The notes under the pieces: model-generated | What the model was told of the DNA's origin: nothing | Databases searched by the model: none | What the model saw: only the letters and a program-made list of their open reading frames with translations | Shown: one piece after another, positions 7,249-14,751 of the stretch | How the letters are laid out: every line of letters starts with the position of its first letter | Numbering within the stretch: the stretch's first letter is position 1 | DNA from: a bacterium | GTDB taxonomy: Bacteria > Sumerlaeota > Sumerlaeia > MVZB01 | DNA length: 21,857 nt | Direction of reading: 5' to 3' | Assembly: GCA_023480605.1 (NCBI GenBank) | Contig: JAMCWS010000301.1 | Location: 1-21,857 of the forward strand | Position numbers and translations under genes: made by a program

Positions 7249-9312
7249 ATGTATCGCGCAAAATCCATTGCGATTATCCTGGCGTTTTACCTGGCTTCAG
7301 CGGCCGCCGTGGCCGGTGACCTCACTCACACGTGGCAGCGATGGGAACAGCGACTGACAAGCAACCGCGACTATGTGAATCCCTGCGCCGACGTACAGGT
7401 TAAGGTTCGGATAGACGGACCGGATGGGCAACATGACGAGGGATTGGGATTCTGGGACGGCGGCCGGCAATTTACGATCCGCTACGCCTTTCCCGCGCCC
7501 GGGGAATGGAAATGGAAGACGACGTGCTCGGACACAGCCAATGGCGGGCTTCATGGCCGCTCGGGAACCGTGCGGGTGACGCGCGCCGATAGTCGCAATT
7601 TACTCAACCGGCACGGATATCCGCGGGTTGGCGATGGCGGAAGATTTTTGACATATGCCGACGGTACGCCTTTCCTTTGGATCGGCGACACGTGTTGGCG
7701 AGCGCCGTCCCATGCCAGCGACATGGAATGGGCGCAATACGTCGCCAATCGGGCCGCCAAGGGCTACTCGGTGCTGCAATTGTCCATCGCGTCCGATCGT
7801 GCGCTGGAACATTCGCGTCTTGGCATCGCACCGTTTCTTTCGAAGTTGCCCGATATCACCAAACCCAACCCGGCATATTTTCAGGCGATGGATCGTAGAA
7901 TCGGCGAGGCGAACGACCATGGACTTGTCGTGGTGATGGTTGGGCTCATGGAGACACCGTATCGATATCCGCCACCCGAACAAATTGCCATCCTGAGCCG
8001 CTATGTGGCCGCGCGATATGCCTCCCAGGCGGTAATATTTTCGCCAAGCTTCGACAGCCCCATTCATGTGGCGGAGACTGAGGCTGCTGTCCGAGCCATT
8101 CGCGAAGCCGCACCGGCCAACCTGATCACCATGCACATGGGTACCGGCGTCGGTCCCCGATTTCATGCCGCGGGGTGGCTATCGTTCGACATGTATCAGA
8201 GCGGCCACAACGGCGGCGACAAAGCGCGGCAGTCGGCCCGGGCCATCGGCATGGCGGCCGAAATCCTCGCCCTGGCGCGGCGCAAACCCCTTGTCAACGG
8301 CGAAACGATTTATGAGGGCGACCTTGGGGGCGCCTATGATGTCCGCCGCACGGGTTGGCTGAGTTTCCTATCGGGCGCGAAGGGTTACACGGCGGGCATC
8401 AATGAAGTATACAAGTGGGATATCAACGTGCTCGCGATGATGAATGCGCCTTCGAGCGACCAGGTCGCCCTTCTGGGCCGCATTCTGGGCGCTCTTCCCT
8501 GGTGGGATCTCGAGCCCGCGCCACAACGAATACTGAACCAACCCGACGACAACGCCCGGTTGATGGCGTTTGCCCTCACGGCCGACAAGACCCTGGGGAT
8601 TGCCTACCTGCCGGCCAACAAGGCCATTGACCTGGACTTGTCGGGCGGTTCGCCGGTGTATGACATCCTTTGGGTCAATCCGGCTACGGGCAATTGGCGC
8701 GTGGGCGTCCCGACCGGCGCCGGACCCAAATCGACGTTGAACGCTCCCGACGCGAAAGACTGGGTACTGCTGCTCGCCGCTCCCGGTTCAGGCGCACCCG
8801 GCAAACTCAGGGAAATACTAGCTGGCGTTCCCGCAAAACAGAAGACGGTGGCCATGCTCAACATCGGGCCGAATGCCCCCATCGACGGCCTGCTCTGGAA
8901 ACCTCTGGCCGACGGCCGATTCGTCCGATCTTCCTTCGAGGGCGTCGACTGCCTGATCAATGAAGATCCGGGACGCGACCAATATTTGTATTGTGATCTC
9001 GACGACCGGTTGGCCTTCCGGGGCGGGCCGTCGCGGATGCGGGTGAAGGTGCGGCTGCAATCGAATGGCTCACTCGATGGCATCGCGCTCCAATACGATG
9101 CCCCGGGAAAGGCTGAAGCCGCTAACGTCTTTCGCTCCGTCGCACCGTCATCGCGACGGCAGGCAGGCCGCTGGACGGAGATGATATTCGATATCGAATC
9201 GCCCTATCTGGGTAATCGCCAGCAAAATTGCGCCGATTTTCGGCTGTTTCTCAACGGTCAAACGTGTCGGATTACTTCGATTGAACTCACCTTGAACGAC
9301 GGCGCCAAATGA
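7249..9312 (+). CDS. Secreted DUF5060/DUF4038 glycoside hydrolase-like protein (GH140-like)
   Basis: This 687-residue protein is exported: residues 1-23 (MYRAKSIAIILAFYLASAAA) form a signal peptide. Residues of roughly 24-105 match DUF5060 (LGFWDGGRQFTIRYAFPAPG and GEWKWKTTCSD). Residues of about 125-440 match the DUF4038 barrel (FLTYADGTPFLWIGDTCWRA), a fold shared with GH140 apiosidases that act on pectic rhamnogalacturonan II. KPLVNGETIYEG holds the expected catalytic glutamate (Glu352). A putative collagen-binding-type beta domain follows (AYLPANKAIDLDL, NPATGNW, DWVLLLAAPG), and then an unassigned 160-residue beta-rich end that could bind carbohydrate. The stretch after strand 4 reads AVIFSPSFDSP (Asp269) where DUF4038 proteins usually have a W-x-L-G-G-D/E motif, so activity is not assured. 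Codon use is less GC-biased than in neighbours. It overlaps nth by four bases. Confidence 0.82.
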   Translation: MYRAKSIAIILAFYLASAAAVAGDLTHTWQRWEQRLTSNRDYVNPCADVQVKVRIDGPDGQHDEGLGFWDGGRQFTIRYAFPAPGEWKWKTTCSDTANGGLHGRSGTVRVTRADSRNLLNRHGYPRVGDGGRFLTYADGTPFLWIGDTCWRAPSHASDMEWAQYVANRAAKGYSVLQLSIASDRALEHSRLGIAPFLSKLPDITKPNPAYFQAMDRRIGEANDHGLVVVMVGLMETPYRYPPPEQIAILSRYVAARYASQAVIFSPSFDSPIHVAETEAAVRAIREAAPANLITMHMGTGVGPRFHAAGWLSFDMYQSGHNGGDKARQSARAIGMAAEILALARRKPLVNGETIYEGDLGGAYDVRRTGWLSFLSGAKGYTAGINEVYKWDINVLAMMNAPSSDQVALLGRILGALPWWDLEPAPQRILNQPDDNARLMAFALTADKTLGIAYLPANKAIDLDLSGGSPVYDILWVNPATGNWRVGVPTGAGPKSTLNAPDAKDWVLLLAAPGSGAPGKLREILAGVPAKQKTVAMLNIGPNAPIDGLLWKPLADGRFVRSSFEGVDCLINEDPGRDQYLYCDLDDRLAFRGGPSRMRVKVRLQSNGSLDGIALQYDAPGKAEAANVFRSVAPSSRRQAGRWTEMIFDIESPYLGNRQQNCADFRLFLNGQTCRITSIELTLNDGAK

Positions 9313-10013
9313 GCAAATTATCGACCATCCGCCGGCCCGGCGCCTCACCGGCGCCCGTTAAACGATTCCCCATCGCCGCCGTTATGGAAACGTTGCGGCG
9401 GACGGCGGCCCAGTGGCGTTCGCCGATCGTGACCGAACTGGCCAACCAACGCGTCGATCCGTTCAAGATCCTCGTCTCGACGATTCTCAGCCTGCGCACC
9501 AAGGACGACTGCACGGCCGCGGCCGCCGCGCGTCTCTTCAGCCTGGCCGACACGACCGAGGCCCTGGCTCGCCTCGACGAAACCGCCATCGCCCGCGTCA
9601 TCTACCCCGTCGGCTTTTATCGCACCAAGGCGGCCACGATTCGCGAGATCAGCCGGCGCCTGCTCGCCGAGCACGGCGGCCGAGTGCCCGACTCGATCGA
9701 CGAACTGCTCAAGTTCAAGGGTGTGGGGCGCAAGACCGCCAACCTGGTGGTAACGCTCGGCCACGGCAAGCCGGGCATCTGCGTCGACACCCACGTCCAC
9801 CGCATCACCAATCGCTGGGGTTATGTCGCCACGCGCACGCCCGGGGAGACGGAAACGGCCCTGCGTGCGCGCCTGCCGCGCCGCTACTGGATCCCGATCA
9901 ACGACTGGCTGGTGGCTTTCGGGCAGCACCTGTGCACGCCCGTTTCGCCTCACTGTTCACGCTGTCCACTGGGTCGTTGGTGCGCGCGGCGCGGCGTCGA
10001 ACGTTCGCGATAA
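9309..10013 (+). CDS. nth: Endonuclease III (DNA glycosylase/AP lyase)
   Basis: Nth removes oxidised pyrimidines and nicks the resulting abasic site in base excision repair. The 234-residue protein has the helix-hairpin-helix LLKFKGVGRKTANLVV with the catalytic Lys142, and the catalytic Asp160 in CVDTHVHR. The iron-sulphur cluster loop is complete with cysteines 209, 216, 219 and 225, in the C-x6-C-x2-C-x5-C spacing of the family. The first 20 or so residues form a basic extension compared with short Nth proteins. The ATG overlaps the stop of the upstream glycosidase-like gene (ATGA), so it is probably translated from the same message, although the two functions are unrelated. A start at the internal ATG near residue 26 would also leave the core intact. 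Confidence 0.96.
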   Translation: MSKLSTIRRPGASPAPVKRFPIAAVMETLRRTAAQWRSPIVTELANQRVDPFKILVSTILSLRTKDDCTAAAAARLFSLADTTEALARLDETAIARVIYPVGFYRTKAATIREISRRLLAEHGGRVPDSIDELLKFKGVGRKTANLVVTLGHGKPGICVDTHVHRITNRWGYVATRTPGETETALRARLPRRYWIPINDWLVAFGQHLCTPVSPHCSRCPLGRWCARRGVERSR

Positions 10014-10249
10014 GCAGGAAAGACGCAAAAGATCCATATGACGAATAGGGCCGGATGTGGAGCGAAACGGCCTGACTCCTTGGCGCACCGGGCCAAAAAA
10101 TGCTCAGAGCGCGGCCGGAATAATCCGATACGGTGTTTGGTGAGACCGACGGCGTGCCGCGGATGACCGGGCGCGCCGGCCCGTCGCGCACGGGGGAACG
10201 CACGGCCGGTCTGAACCGCCATTTATACGGGGAACCGCAGTCGGCGACG

Positions 10250-10765
10250 ATGCCAACGATGCCAATGAAATCCGACACCCATTCGTCCCAGATCATCGTC
10301 GATCTGGCCGATATGAAGGCTTCCAACAATCCACTCAGCCGGATGTCGACCTACGCCCTGGGCGCCTGTGTCGCCGTGGCCGTCTACGATCCCGAGGTGC
10401 GGGTGGGGGGGCTGTTGCATTACATGCTGCCCGATTCGAGCATCGACATGGAACGCGCCTTTCACAATCCCTTTCTGTTCGCCGACACGGGCATTCCGCT
10501 CCTCTTCCGCCGGGCCTACAAGCTGGGGGCCGTCAAGGAGCGGATTCAATGCAAACTGGCCGGCGCCTCCAACGTTCTGGACCCGAATAATTTCTTCAAC
10601 ATCGGACTGCGCAACCTGACGGCGGCGCGTAAAATCCTGAGCAAAAACAATGTCACCATCCAGGGAGAGTATATCGGAGGACTCTCGGGGATGACGTTAA
10701 CCATGTACTTGATGGAAGGGCGGATCGTGGTTAAACTGCCCAATGGTGGGGAGTTCGGGATATGA
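10250..10765 (+). CDS. cheD: Chemoreceptor glutamine deamidase CheD
   Basis: CheD deamidates glutamines in chemoreceptors, and in some bacteria also docks with the phosphatase CheC. The catalytic set is visible as Thr34, Cys40 and His57 in STYALGACVAV and GGLLHYMLP; the spacings (6 and 17) equal those of Thr21, Cys27 and His44 in the Thermotoga enzyme. Later family segments are IGLRNLTAARKILSKNNV and GEYIGGLSGMTLTMYLMEGR. From the ATG at 10250 the protein is 171 residues, near the usual size. The frame extends upstream to a GTG at 10133, but that part is not CheD-like. Ribosome sites are poor for 10250, 10259 and 10265, so the exact start is open. It overlaps the HDOD gene by four bases. No cheA, cheW, cheY or receptor gene is present in the window. 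Confidence 0.93.
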   Translation: MPTMPMKSDTHSSQIIVDLADMKASNNPLSRMSTYALGACVAVAVYDPEVRVGGLLHYMLPDSSIDMERAFHNPFLFADTGIPLLFRRAYKLGAVKERIQCKLAGASNVLDPNNFFNIGLRNLTAARKILSKNNVTIQGEYIGGLSGMTLTMYLMEGRIVVKLPNGGEFGI

Positions 10766-11613
10766 TGCCGCTTGATCAACTCATCCGCAAAATCGACGAC
10801 ATTCCTCCGCTGCCCGATATCGTCGTCAAGCTGCTGCACGTCAGCCGCGACCCGAACGTATCGACCCGTGAGATGGTTGAACTTATCAAACATGATCCGG
10901 CCTTGACCATCAAGGTTCTGCGGCTGTGCAACTCCTCGTATTACGGTCTGCCGCGCAAGATCAACTCGATCCAGGAAGCGCTGGTTTACATCGGCACCGA
11001 CACGCTGGTCAATTTCGTGCTGGCCGGCTGCCTCTCGAGCTTCTACCAGACGGCCCAAAACGGCTACGGACTGGAGGAAGGCGAGTTGTGGCGCCATTCG
11101 GTGGCCTGCGCCATCGCCAGCCAGCGCATCTCGCTGCGCAACAACGAGGATACCCACGGCCAGGCCTTCACCGCCGGGCTGATTCACGACATCGGCAAGA
11201 TCATTCTGAACAGCTATGTCGGCCTGGAAATCAACCATATCATGGAACTGGTCGAACAACACCAGATTGCCTTCGGCGAGGCCGAGAAGCAGGTTCTCGG
11301 CTTCTCGCACACCGAGGCCGGGGCCAAACTGGCGCGCCACTGGAACCTCCCCGAGGCGCTGATCGAGGCCATCGAGTTTCACCAGCAACCCCAGCGCGCC
11401 AAGCTGGCTCCCAAGCTGGTCGCCCAGGTGCACCTGGGCAATATTCTATGCCTTAGTTTCGGCATCGGCGTCGGTACCGACGGCCTGGCTTACACGTTCC
11501 ATCCCAGCGCGATGGAAGAGACGGGCATGGAGATCGCCGACCTGTATCAACTCTCCCTTGATATCCACGACGACTATAAAAAGGCCGAAGATCTGATTGG
11601 ACTGGTGGCCTGA
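10762..11613 (+). CDS. HDOD domain signalling protein
   Basis: HDOD domains are relatives of HD phosphohydrolases, found in regulatory proteins of bacterial signalling, motility and stress pathways, usually without proven catalysis. The 283-residue protein is almost entirely one HDOD domain: IDDIPPLPDIVVKLLHVSRD and HDPALTIKVLRLCNSSYYGL near the N terminus, INSIQEALVYIGTDTLVNFV, then AGLIHDIGKIILNSY and FSHTEAGAKLARHWNLPEAL, IEAIEFHQQP. The His142-Asp143 pair is kept, which many HDOD proteins have lost, so residual metal binding is conceivable. The ribosome site GGGGAG lies eight bases before the start at 10762, and the start overlaps the cheD stop. The coupling suggests a shared role in chemotaxis or taxis-linked signalling, which is inference. 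Confidence 0.93.
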   Translation: MMPLDQLIRKIDDIPPLPDIVVKLLHVSRDPNVSTREMVELIKHDPALTIKVLRLCNSSYYGLPRKINSIQEALVYIGTDTLVNFVLAGCLSSFYQTAQNGYGLEEGELWRHSVACAIASQRISLRNNEDTHGQAFTAGLIHDIGKIILNSYVGLEINHIMELVEQHQIAFGEAEKQVLGFSHTEAGAKLARHWNLPEALIEAIEFHQQPQRAKLAPKLVAQVHLGNILCLSFGIGVGTDGLAYTFHPSAMEETGMEIADLYQLSLDIHDDYKKAEDLIGLVA

Positions 11614-11777
11614 ATCTCGCTGCCCCGGGTTCGGCCGGCGACCGCCGGGCGGCGCGCGGAAGCCCGGAAAAACGGCCTTTTGCGCCCCGAAAAGGCGATC
11701 GGGGACGTCATTGGCCCGAAAAAACAGCCTCATCCGTAAAAAAGTGCGATTTTCGGCCGATTTTGAGCGATCTTCTA

Positions 11778-11805
11778 TTGACTATTTTCCGGCGTCAATG
11801 ATAAT
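11778..11805 (+). promoter_or_regulatory. Probable sigma-70 promoter of the HU gene
   Basis: TTGACT at 11778-11783 and GATAAT at 11800-11805 each match the consensus at five of six positions and are 16 bases apart. The predicted transcript starts near 11812, which gives a leader of about 50 bases before the HU ATG. The sequence just upstream is AT-rich and has two nearby CGATTTT copies. Confidence 0.6.
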
Positions 11806-11862
11806 GACCGCTTGATTAGGGTGATAACCTCATATCGCGAGACAAACAGAAGGGAGTTAAGA

Positions 11863-12162
11863 ATGGCTACCGCTTCCAAGAAAGCCCTGACGAAGTCCGC
11901 TCTGACGGCCATGGTTGCTGAGAGGGTGGCGATCACCAAGAAGCAGGCCGCTGAAATTCTGGATCTGCTGGCGGATACCGCCTACAAGGAAGCCAAACGC
12001 GGCTTCACGATCCCTGGGATCGGCAAGCTGGTTGTCGTCAAGCGCAAAGCCCGCATGGGCCGCAATCCGGCCACCGGCGAACAGATCAAGATTCCCGCCA
12101 AGACGGTCGTGAAATTCCGCGTCGCCAAGGCCTGCAAGGACGCCATCGCGCCGGCCAAGTAA
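11863..12162 (+). CDS. HU/IHF family DNA-binding protein
   Basis: This is a 99-residue nucleoid-associated protein of the HU family, which bends and compacts DNA as a dimer. The start at 11863 follows the ribosome site AGGGAG; an in-frame ATG at 11812 would overlap the predicted transcription start. The N-terminal helices (KSALTAMVAERVAITKKQAA, EILDLLADTAYKEAKRG) are followed by the family's arm region: FTIPGIGKLVVVKRKARMGR, NPATGEQIKIPAKTVVKFRV and AKACKDAI. The proline at the tip of the arm (NPATG), which intercalates into DNA in this family, is present. It appears to be a single-gene unit with its own promoter and a downstream terminator. Which HU or IHF subtype it represents cannot be told here. 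Confidence 0.95.
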   Translation: MATASKKALTKSALTAMVAERVAITKKQAAEILDLLADTAYKEAKRGFTIPGIGKLVVVKRKARMGRNPATGEQIKIPAKTVVKFRVAKACKDAIAPAK

Positions 12163-12213
12163 ATTGTACCGCCGGGCAGGTTGACTGACTTTTTCCGACC
12201 CGGATGGGTTTCG

Positions 12214-12258
12214 AAGGGGTTCGGCTCCAAGGAAGTGTCGAACCCTTTTGCTTTTTTT
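12214..12258 (+). terminator. Rho-independent terminator after the HU gene
   Basis: GGGTTCG at 12217-12223 pairs with CGAACCC at 12239-12245, extended outward by A/T pairs, and is followed by TTTTGCTTTTTTT. It lies about 55 bases after the HU stop codon and separates HU from the ferredoxin gene. Confidence 0.75.
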
Positions 12259-12381
12259 CCGGCCCGCGCGGCCGACAACACATCCCACCGCCGTCCCGTT
12301 CCGGCTTGTCCCGCCGGCCATCGCCCGCTAAAATGACTTTAGACAAGCGCCCGGGGGCGACGATCTCGCGGAGATTCGACC

Positions 12382-12801
12382 ATGAGCGACCCGAATTCCA
12401 CCGGCGGCCGCGGGCATGGCGGCCTCCCGACCCGCAAATACCGGATCACCTTTCTGCCCGCGAACCTTACTTGCGAGGTGGACCCGGCGAAGCTCCCCTA
12501 CGGCCGGCACGGACGCATGGGGAGCATCCTGGAGATTTCGGCGGCGCTTGCCGGCCGGGGGCTTGAGATCGAGCACAGTTGCGGCGGCGTCTGCGCCTGC
12601 GCCACCTGCCATGTGATCGTGCGCGAAGGCTTGGATAGTTGCAGTTCACCCGAAGACGACGAACTTGACCAACTCGACGAGGCGCCGGGCCATGAGATGA
12701 ACTCGCGCCTGGCGTGCCAATGCATCCCCGACGGCACGCGCGACATCGTCGTCGAGATTCCCGCTTGGAATCGCAATGCGACCAAGGAATCGGAATCCTG
12801 A
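12382..12801 (+). CDS. [2Fe-2S] ferredoxin, ISC/adrenodoxin type
   Basis: This is a 139-residue electron carrier of the vertebrate-type/ISC ferredoxin group, members of which supply electrons for iron-sulphur cluster assembly or to redox enzymes. The cluster ligands are in EHSCGGVCACATCHV: Cys67, Cys73 and Cys76 (C-x5-C-x2-C), with the fourth ligand Cys112 in SRLACQC. The extra cysteines 71 and 114 are not standard ligands. The acidic segment EDDELDQLDEAPG between ligands 3 and 4 is typical. The first 18 or so residues (Gly-rich) precede the beta-grasp fold. A GGAG ribosome site precedes the start at 12382. No isc or suf genes are adjacent; the gene stands alone between the HU terminator and the convergent DUF2752 gene. 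A physiological partner cannot be named. Confidence 0.92.
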   Translation: MSDPNSTGGRGHGGLPTRKYRITFLPANLTCEVDPAKLPYGRHGRMGSILEISAALAGRGLEIEHSCGGVCACATCHVIVREGLDSCSSPEDDELDQLDEAPGHEMNSRLACQCIPDGTRDIVVEIPAWNRNATKESES

Positions 12802-12834
12802 AGCAGTCGACGCACCGCTGTCGCCCGGTAAACG

Positions 12835-13266
12835 TCATCGCCCGGCCAAAAGGAGATATAACCAGTTGGCCGCCACCACGGCGCCCGTCGCGAAGCGCAT
12901 CGCCCACCCAGCCGCCCGCCCGAGCGGACGAGTCGCCCTCACCCGGCGGTTGGCAAGAACGGCCATGGCGGCATACGCGACGTAAACGCCCGCGCCGGCG
13001 GCCCCCGCCGCGGCCAGAGGATTGAATCGCCAAGCTTCGCCCCACGCCCCATGCGCCAGGGCCGCCGCGGCGTGCGTGCCGCCGCACAAGGGGCATGGGC
13101 AGCCCGTTGCCAATCGAAAAAGGCAGGACGACGGAAAAAAAGGTTTCCAGTAAGGAAAACTCCACGCCGTCGCAAACGCCGCCAGGCAGAGGGCTCCCCA
13201 AATGAGCTCATGATCCAGCCCGCGCGGAGCGAGCGGCGCCAGCCGAAACGGACCCGAATACTTCAT
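12835..13266 (-). CDS. DUF2752 membrane protein
   Basis: This 143-residue protein carries the DUF2752 signature: CLFRLATGCPCPLCGGTHAA with cysteines 48, 56, 58 and 61, followed by FNPL at residues 81-84. Three membrane helices are evident at about 20-40, 86-105 and 119-141. The family's function is unknown; the conserved cysteines suggest metal or redox chemistry, but that is speculation. I chose the start at 13266 because it overlaps the stop of the upstream MshEN gene by four bases (ATGA) and because the frame further upstream encodes only a basic, unstructured stretch that shadows that gene. The pair is therefore probably translationally coupled. It ends 33 bases from the convergent ferredoxin gene. 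Confidence 0.85.
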   Translation of the reverse strand: MKYSGPFRLAPLAPRGLDHELIWGALCLAAFATAWSFPYWKPFFPSSCLFRLATGCPCPLCGGTHAAAALAHGAWGEAWRFNPLAAAGAAGAGVYVAYAAMAVLANRRVRATRPLGRAAGWAMRFATGAVVAANWLYLLLAGR

Positions 13267-14042
13267 TGCGCGCCGGATTTGGCGTCCCCCCCCTTGCGCT
13301 CTTCTTTTTCTTTTGCCTCTTTTTCGCCGAAAACCAGGCCGTTGATTTCGAAAAGAACCATGGCCCACAATCCCCAGACCAAGGCGGTGTATAGACCGAT
13401 ATCCCATCCCGAAATGACGCCGTCACGGATCCATTTGGCAAGTTTTTCCTGCCAGCCGAACGTGTTGGCGAAAAACAGGATCGACGCCACCACGAGCGGC
13501 GCCAGCGCCAGCACGGGAAACGCCGTCGGCTGCAAGACCTTGAGAAGTTGCGGGTGATGATCCCAGACGGGTGCCAAATGGTGACGCGCCGTTACAGCCG
13601 GCACGCCGGTCTGGTAATGATCCAACACCTGGCGGATATCCTCCTGACTGGCCACCTGCGTTTCGAGCGCCAGGCCCACCTGATTCTCGATGGCATCGAC
13701 CACCAGCATGTCCGAGGGATCTTCCATCGCGACAACCAGCGTTTTGCCCTCGACGCGCACCGGCACGACGCGATGTTTTTCCGCGAAACTGTATGGAATG
13801 AGGGCCAGAACCTCGGACGCGATGGGTGTGTCCTTGAGGCGAACGAGGGGATAACCGAAGCGCTTCTGCAGCACGGTCATTCGCATTCCTTCGGTGATAA
13901 ACCCCTTGTCGACCAGAATCCGGCCAACCGACCGCGCGGTGGAGCGCTGGTTTTCGAGCGCTTCATTAAGTTGGGCCTGACTGATTATCCCTTCGCGAAC
14001 CAGATAATCGGCCAGCGAAGGCTGACTGCGTGTGATGGCCAT
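13263..14042 (-). CDS. MshEN (T2SSE_N)-domain protein with two membrane segments
   Basis: The 259-residue product starts with a domain of the kind that heads type II secretion and type IV pilus ATPases (MshEN), some of which bind cyclic di-GMP. Two repeat-like motifs are visible: LADYLVREGIISQAQLNEAL (residues 10-30) and VGRILVDKGFITEGMRMTVL (39-58). These are followed by FGYPLVRLKDTPIASEVLAL, IPYSFAEKHRVVPVRVEGK and LVVAMEDPSDMLVVDAIENQ up to about residue 145. No ATPase domain follows. Instead there are two membrane helices (about 172-195 and 213-235) and a charged tail (KEAKEKEERK). The positions that carry R-L-G in cyclic di-GMP binders read S-L-A and S-V-G here, so nucleotide binding is doubtful. 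The start at 14042 has AAGGAG nine bases upstream. It is probably a membrane-attached regulator or adaptor; the role is unknown. Confidence 0.82.
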   Translation of the reverse strand: MAITRSQPSLADYLVREGIISQAQLNEALENQRSTARSVGRILVDKGFITEGMRMTVLQKRFGYPLVRLKDTPIASEVLALIPYSFAEKHRVVPVRVEGKTLVVAMEDPSDMLVVDAIENQVGLALETQVASQEDIRQVLDHYQTGVPAVTARHHLAPVWDHHPQLLKVLQPTAFPVLALAPLVVASILFFANTFGWQEKLAKWIRDGVISGWDIGLYTALVWGLWAMVLFEINGLVFGEKEAKEKEERKGGDAKSGAQ

Positions 14043-14401
14043 CGATGTTGACTCCTTGATGATGCGCGAAGGAGCAATCCGGGTGCGCCGGTGAAAAATC
14101 GGTCGGCGAACACCCGACGGCATGAACTCCGCCACGTTCACGCGAAGGGCACTTCGGCGACCGCCGGAAGCGGCCTCGATCCAGCCCAAACGCCCTTCGC
14201 CCGAACCTGTGCCACTTGCCAGACACGTCTGTCCGACCCCAAATTTTCACCTCTAAACTAAGTAATGATAATGTCATGTGAATGCTTTGTGTCAAGCGGA
14301 AACCCTATGCGGACGGATTGACATCATGCGCCGTCCACCGGCAGAATACAAGCAGGACGGGCCGAAAAGGCCGCGTGGAAGTCACGGAAGGTGAAAACCG
14401 G
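14043..14401. other. Divergent intergenic region between the MshEN and DUF2905 genes
   Basis: No gene is supported in these 359 bases. The minus-strand frame of the MshEN gene stays open for 49 more codons but lacks a better start. The region holds a 9-bp inverted repeat (GCGAAGGGC at 14142-14150 and GCCCTTCGC at 14192-14200), a smaller TCGG/CCGA hairpin near 14103-14118, and an AT-rich patch at 14240-14290 where promoters for both sides could sit. Confidence 0.6.
14268..14295 (-). promoter_or_regulatory. Possible promoter for the MshEN-DUF2752 pair
   Basis: On the minus strand a perfect TTGACA (14290-14295) is followed after 16 bases by CATTAT (14268-14273), four of six to the -10 consensus. 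It would give a leader of about 220 bases. The same patch read on the plus strand contains GATAAT at 14267-14272, which could serve DUF2905, so the direction is not certain. Confidence 0.45.
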
Positions 14402-14620
14402 ATGCGTTCGCTCGCTATTGGCCTCATGGTGCTGGGCGCCGCGCTGGCGGCAGCCGGGGCTCTTGTGTGGCTCGCCTGGCGATTCCACATCCCGCTGGGC
14501 CGCCTGCCGGGGGATTTTCATTGGCAGGGCAAAGGCTGGTCGGTCGCCATTCCCCTGGCCACCTGCATTATTTTGAGCCTACTGCTGACCCTTCTGCTCA
14601 ACCTGTTTGCGCGGCGTTAG
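14402..14620 (+). CDS. DUF2905 small membrane protein
   Basis: This 72-residue protein matches DUF2905 in length and layout. A first membrane helix lies at about residues 4-24 (IGLMVLGAALAAAGALVWLA), then the family hallmark LGRLPGDFHWQGKGWSVAIP, and a second helix at about 48-68 (LATCIILSLLLTLLLNLFAR). The start at 14402 follows GGAAGGTG with an eight-base spacer; the longer open frame from 14282 lacks such a site. The family's function is not known. It sits 131 bases before the YchF-like gene on the same strand, so co-transcription is possible. Confidence 0.88.
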   Translation: MRSLAIGLMVLGAALAAAGALVWLAWRFHIPLGRLPGDFHWQGKGWSVAIPLATCIILSLLLTLLLNLFARR

Positions 14621-14751
14621 GTAATCGCGCCGAGGTGATCGAGCGGACCGCTCCGGGACCGCCAGCCGCGCCGTTCCGGCTTGACCTCAACTATATTTGG
14701 CCTTACCGTAGGGCGGTGCCTATTCGTCATTCGCGCGAGCGGGAGCGCCCC

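Noticed and set aside
13267..13407. A longer N-terminus for the DUF2752 protein
   Set aside because: The extra 47 codons lie inside the MshEN gene, are basic and low in complexity, and the ATG at 13266 gives a standard four-base overlap.
14043..14281. A cyclic di-GMP riboswitch in front of the MshEN gene
   Set aside because: The conserved GEMM core sequences are absent, although the leader has inverted repeats.
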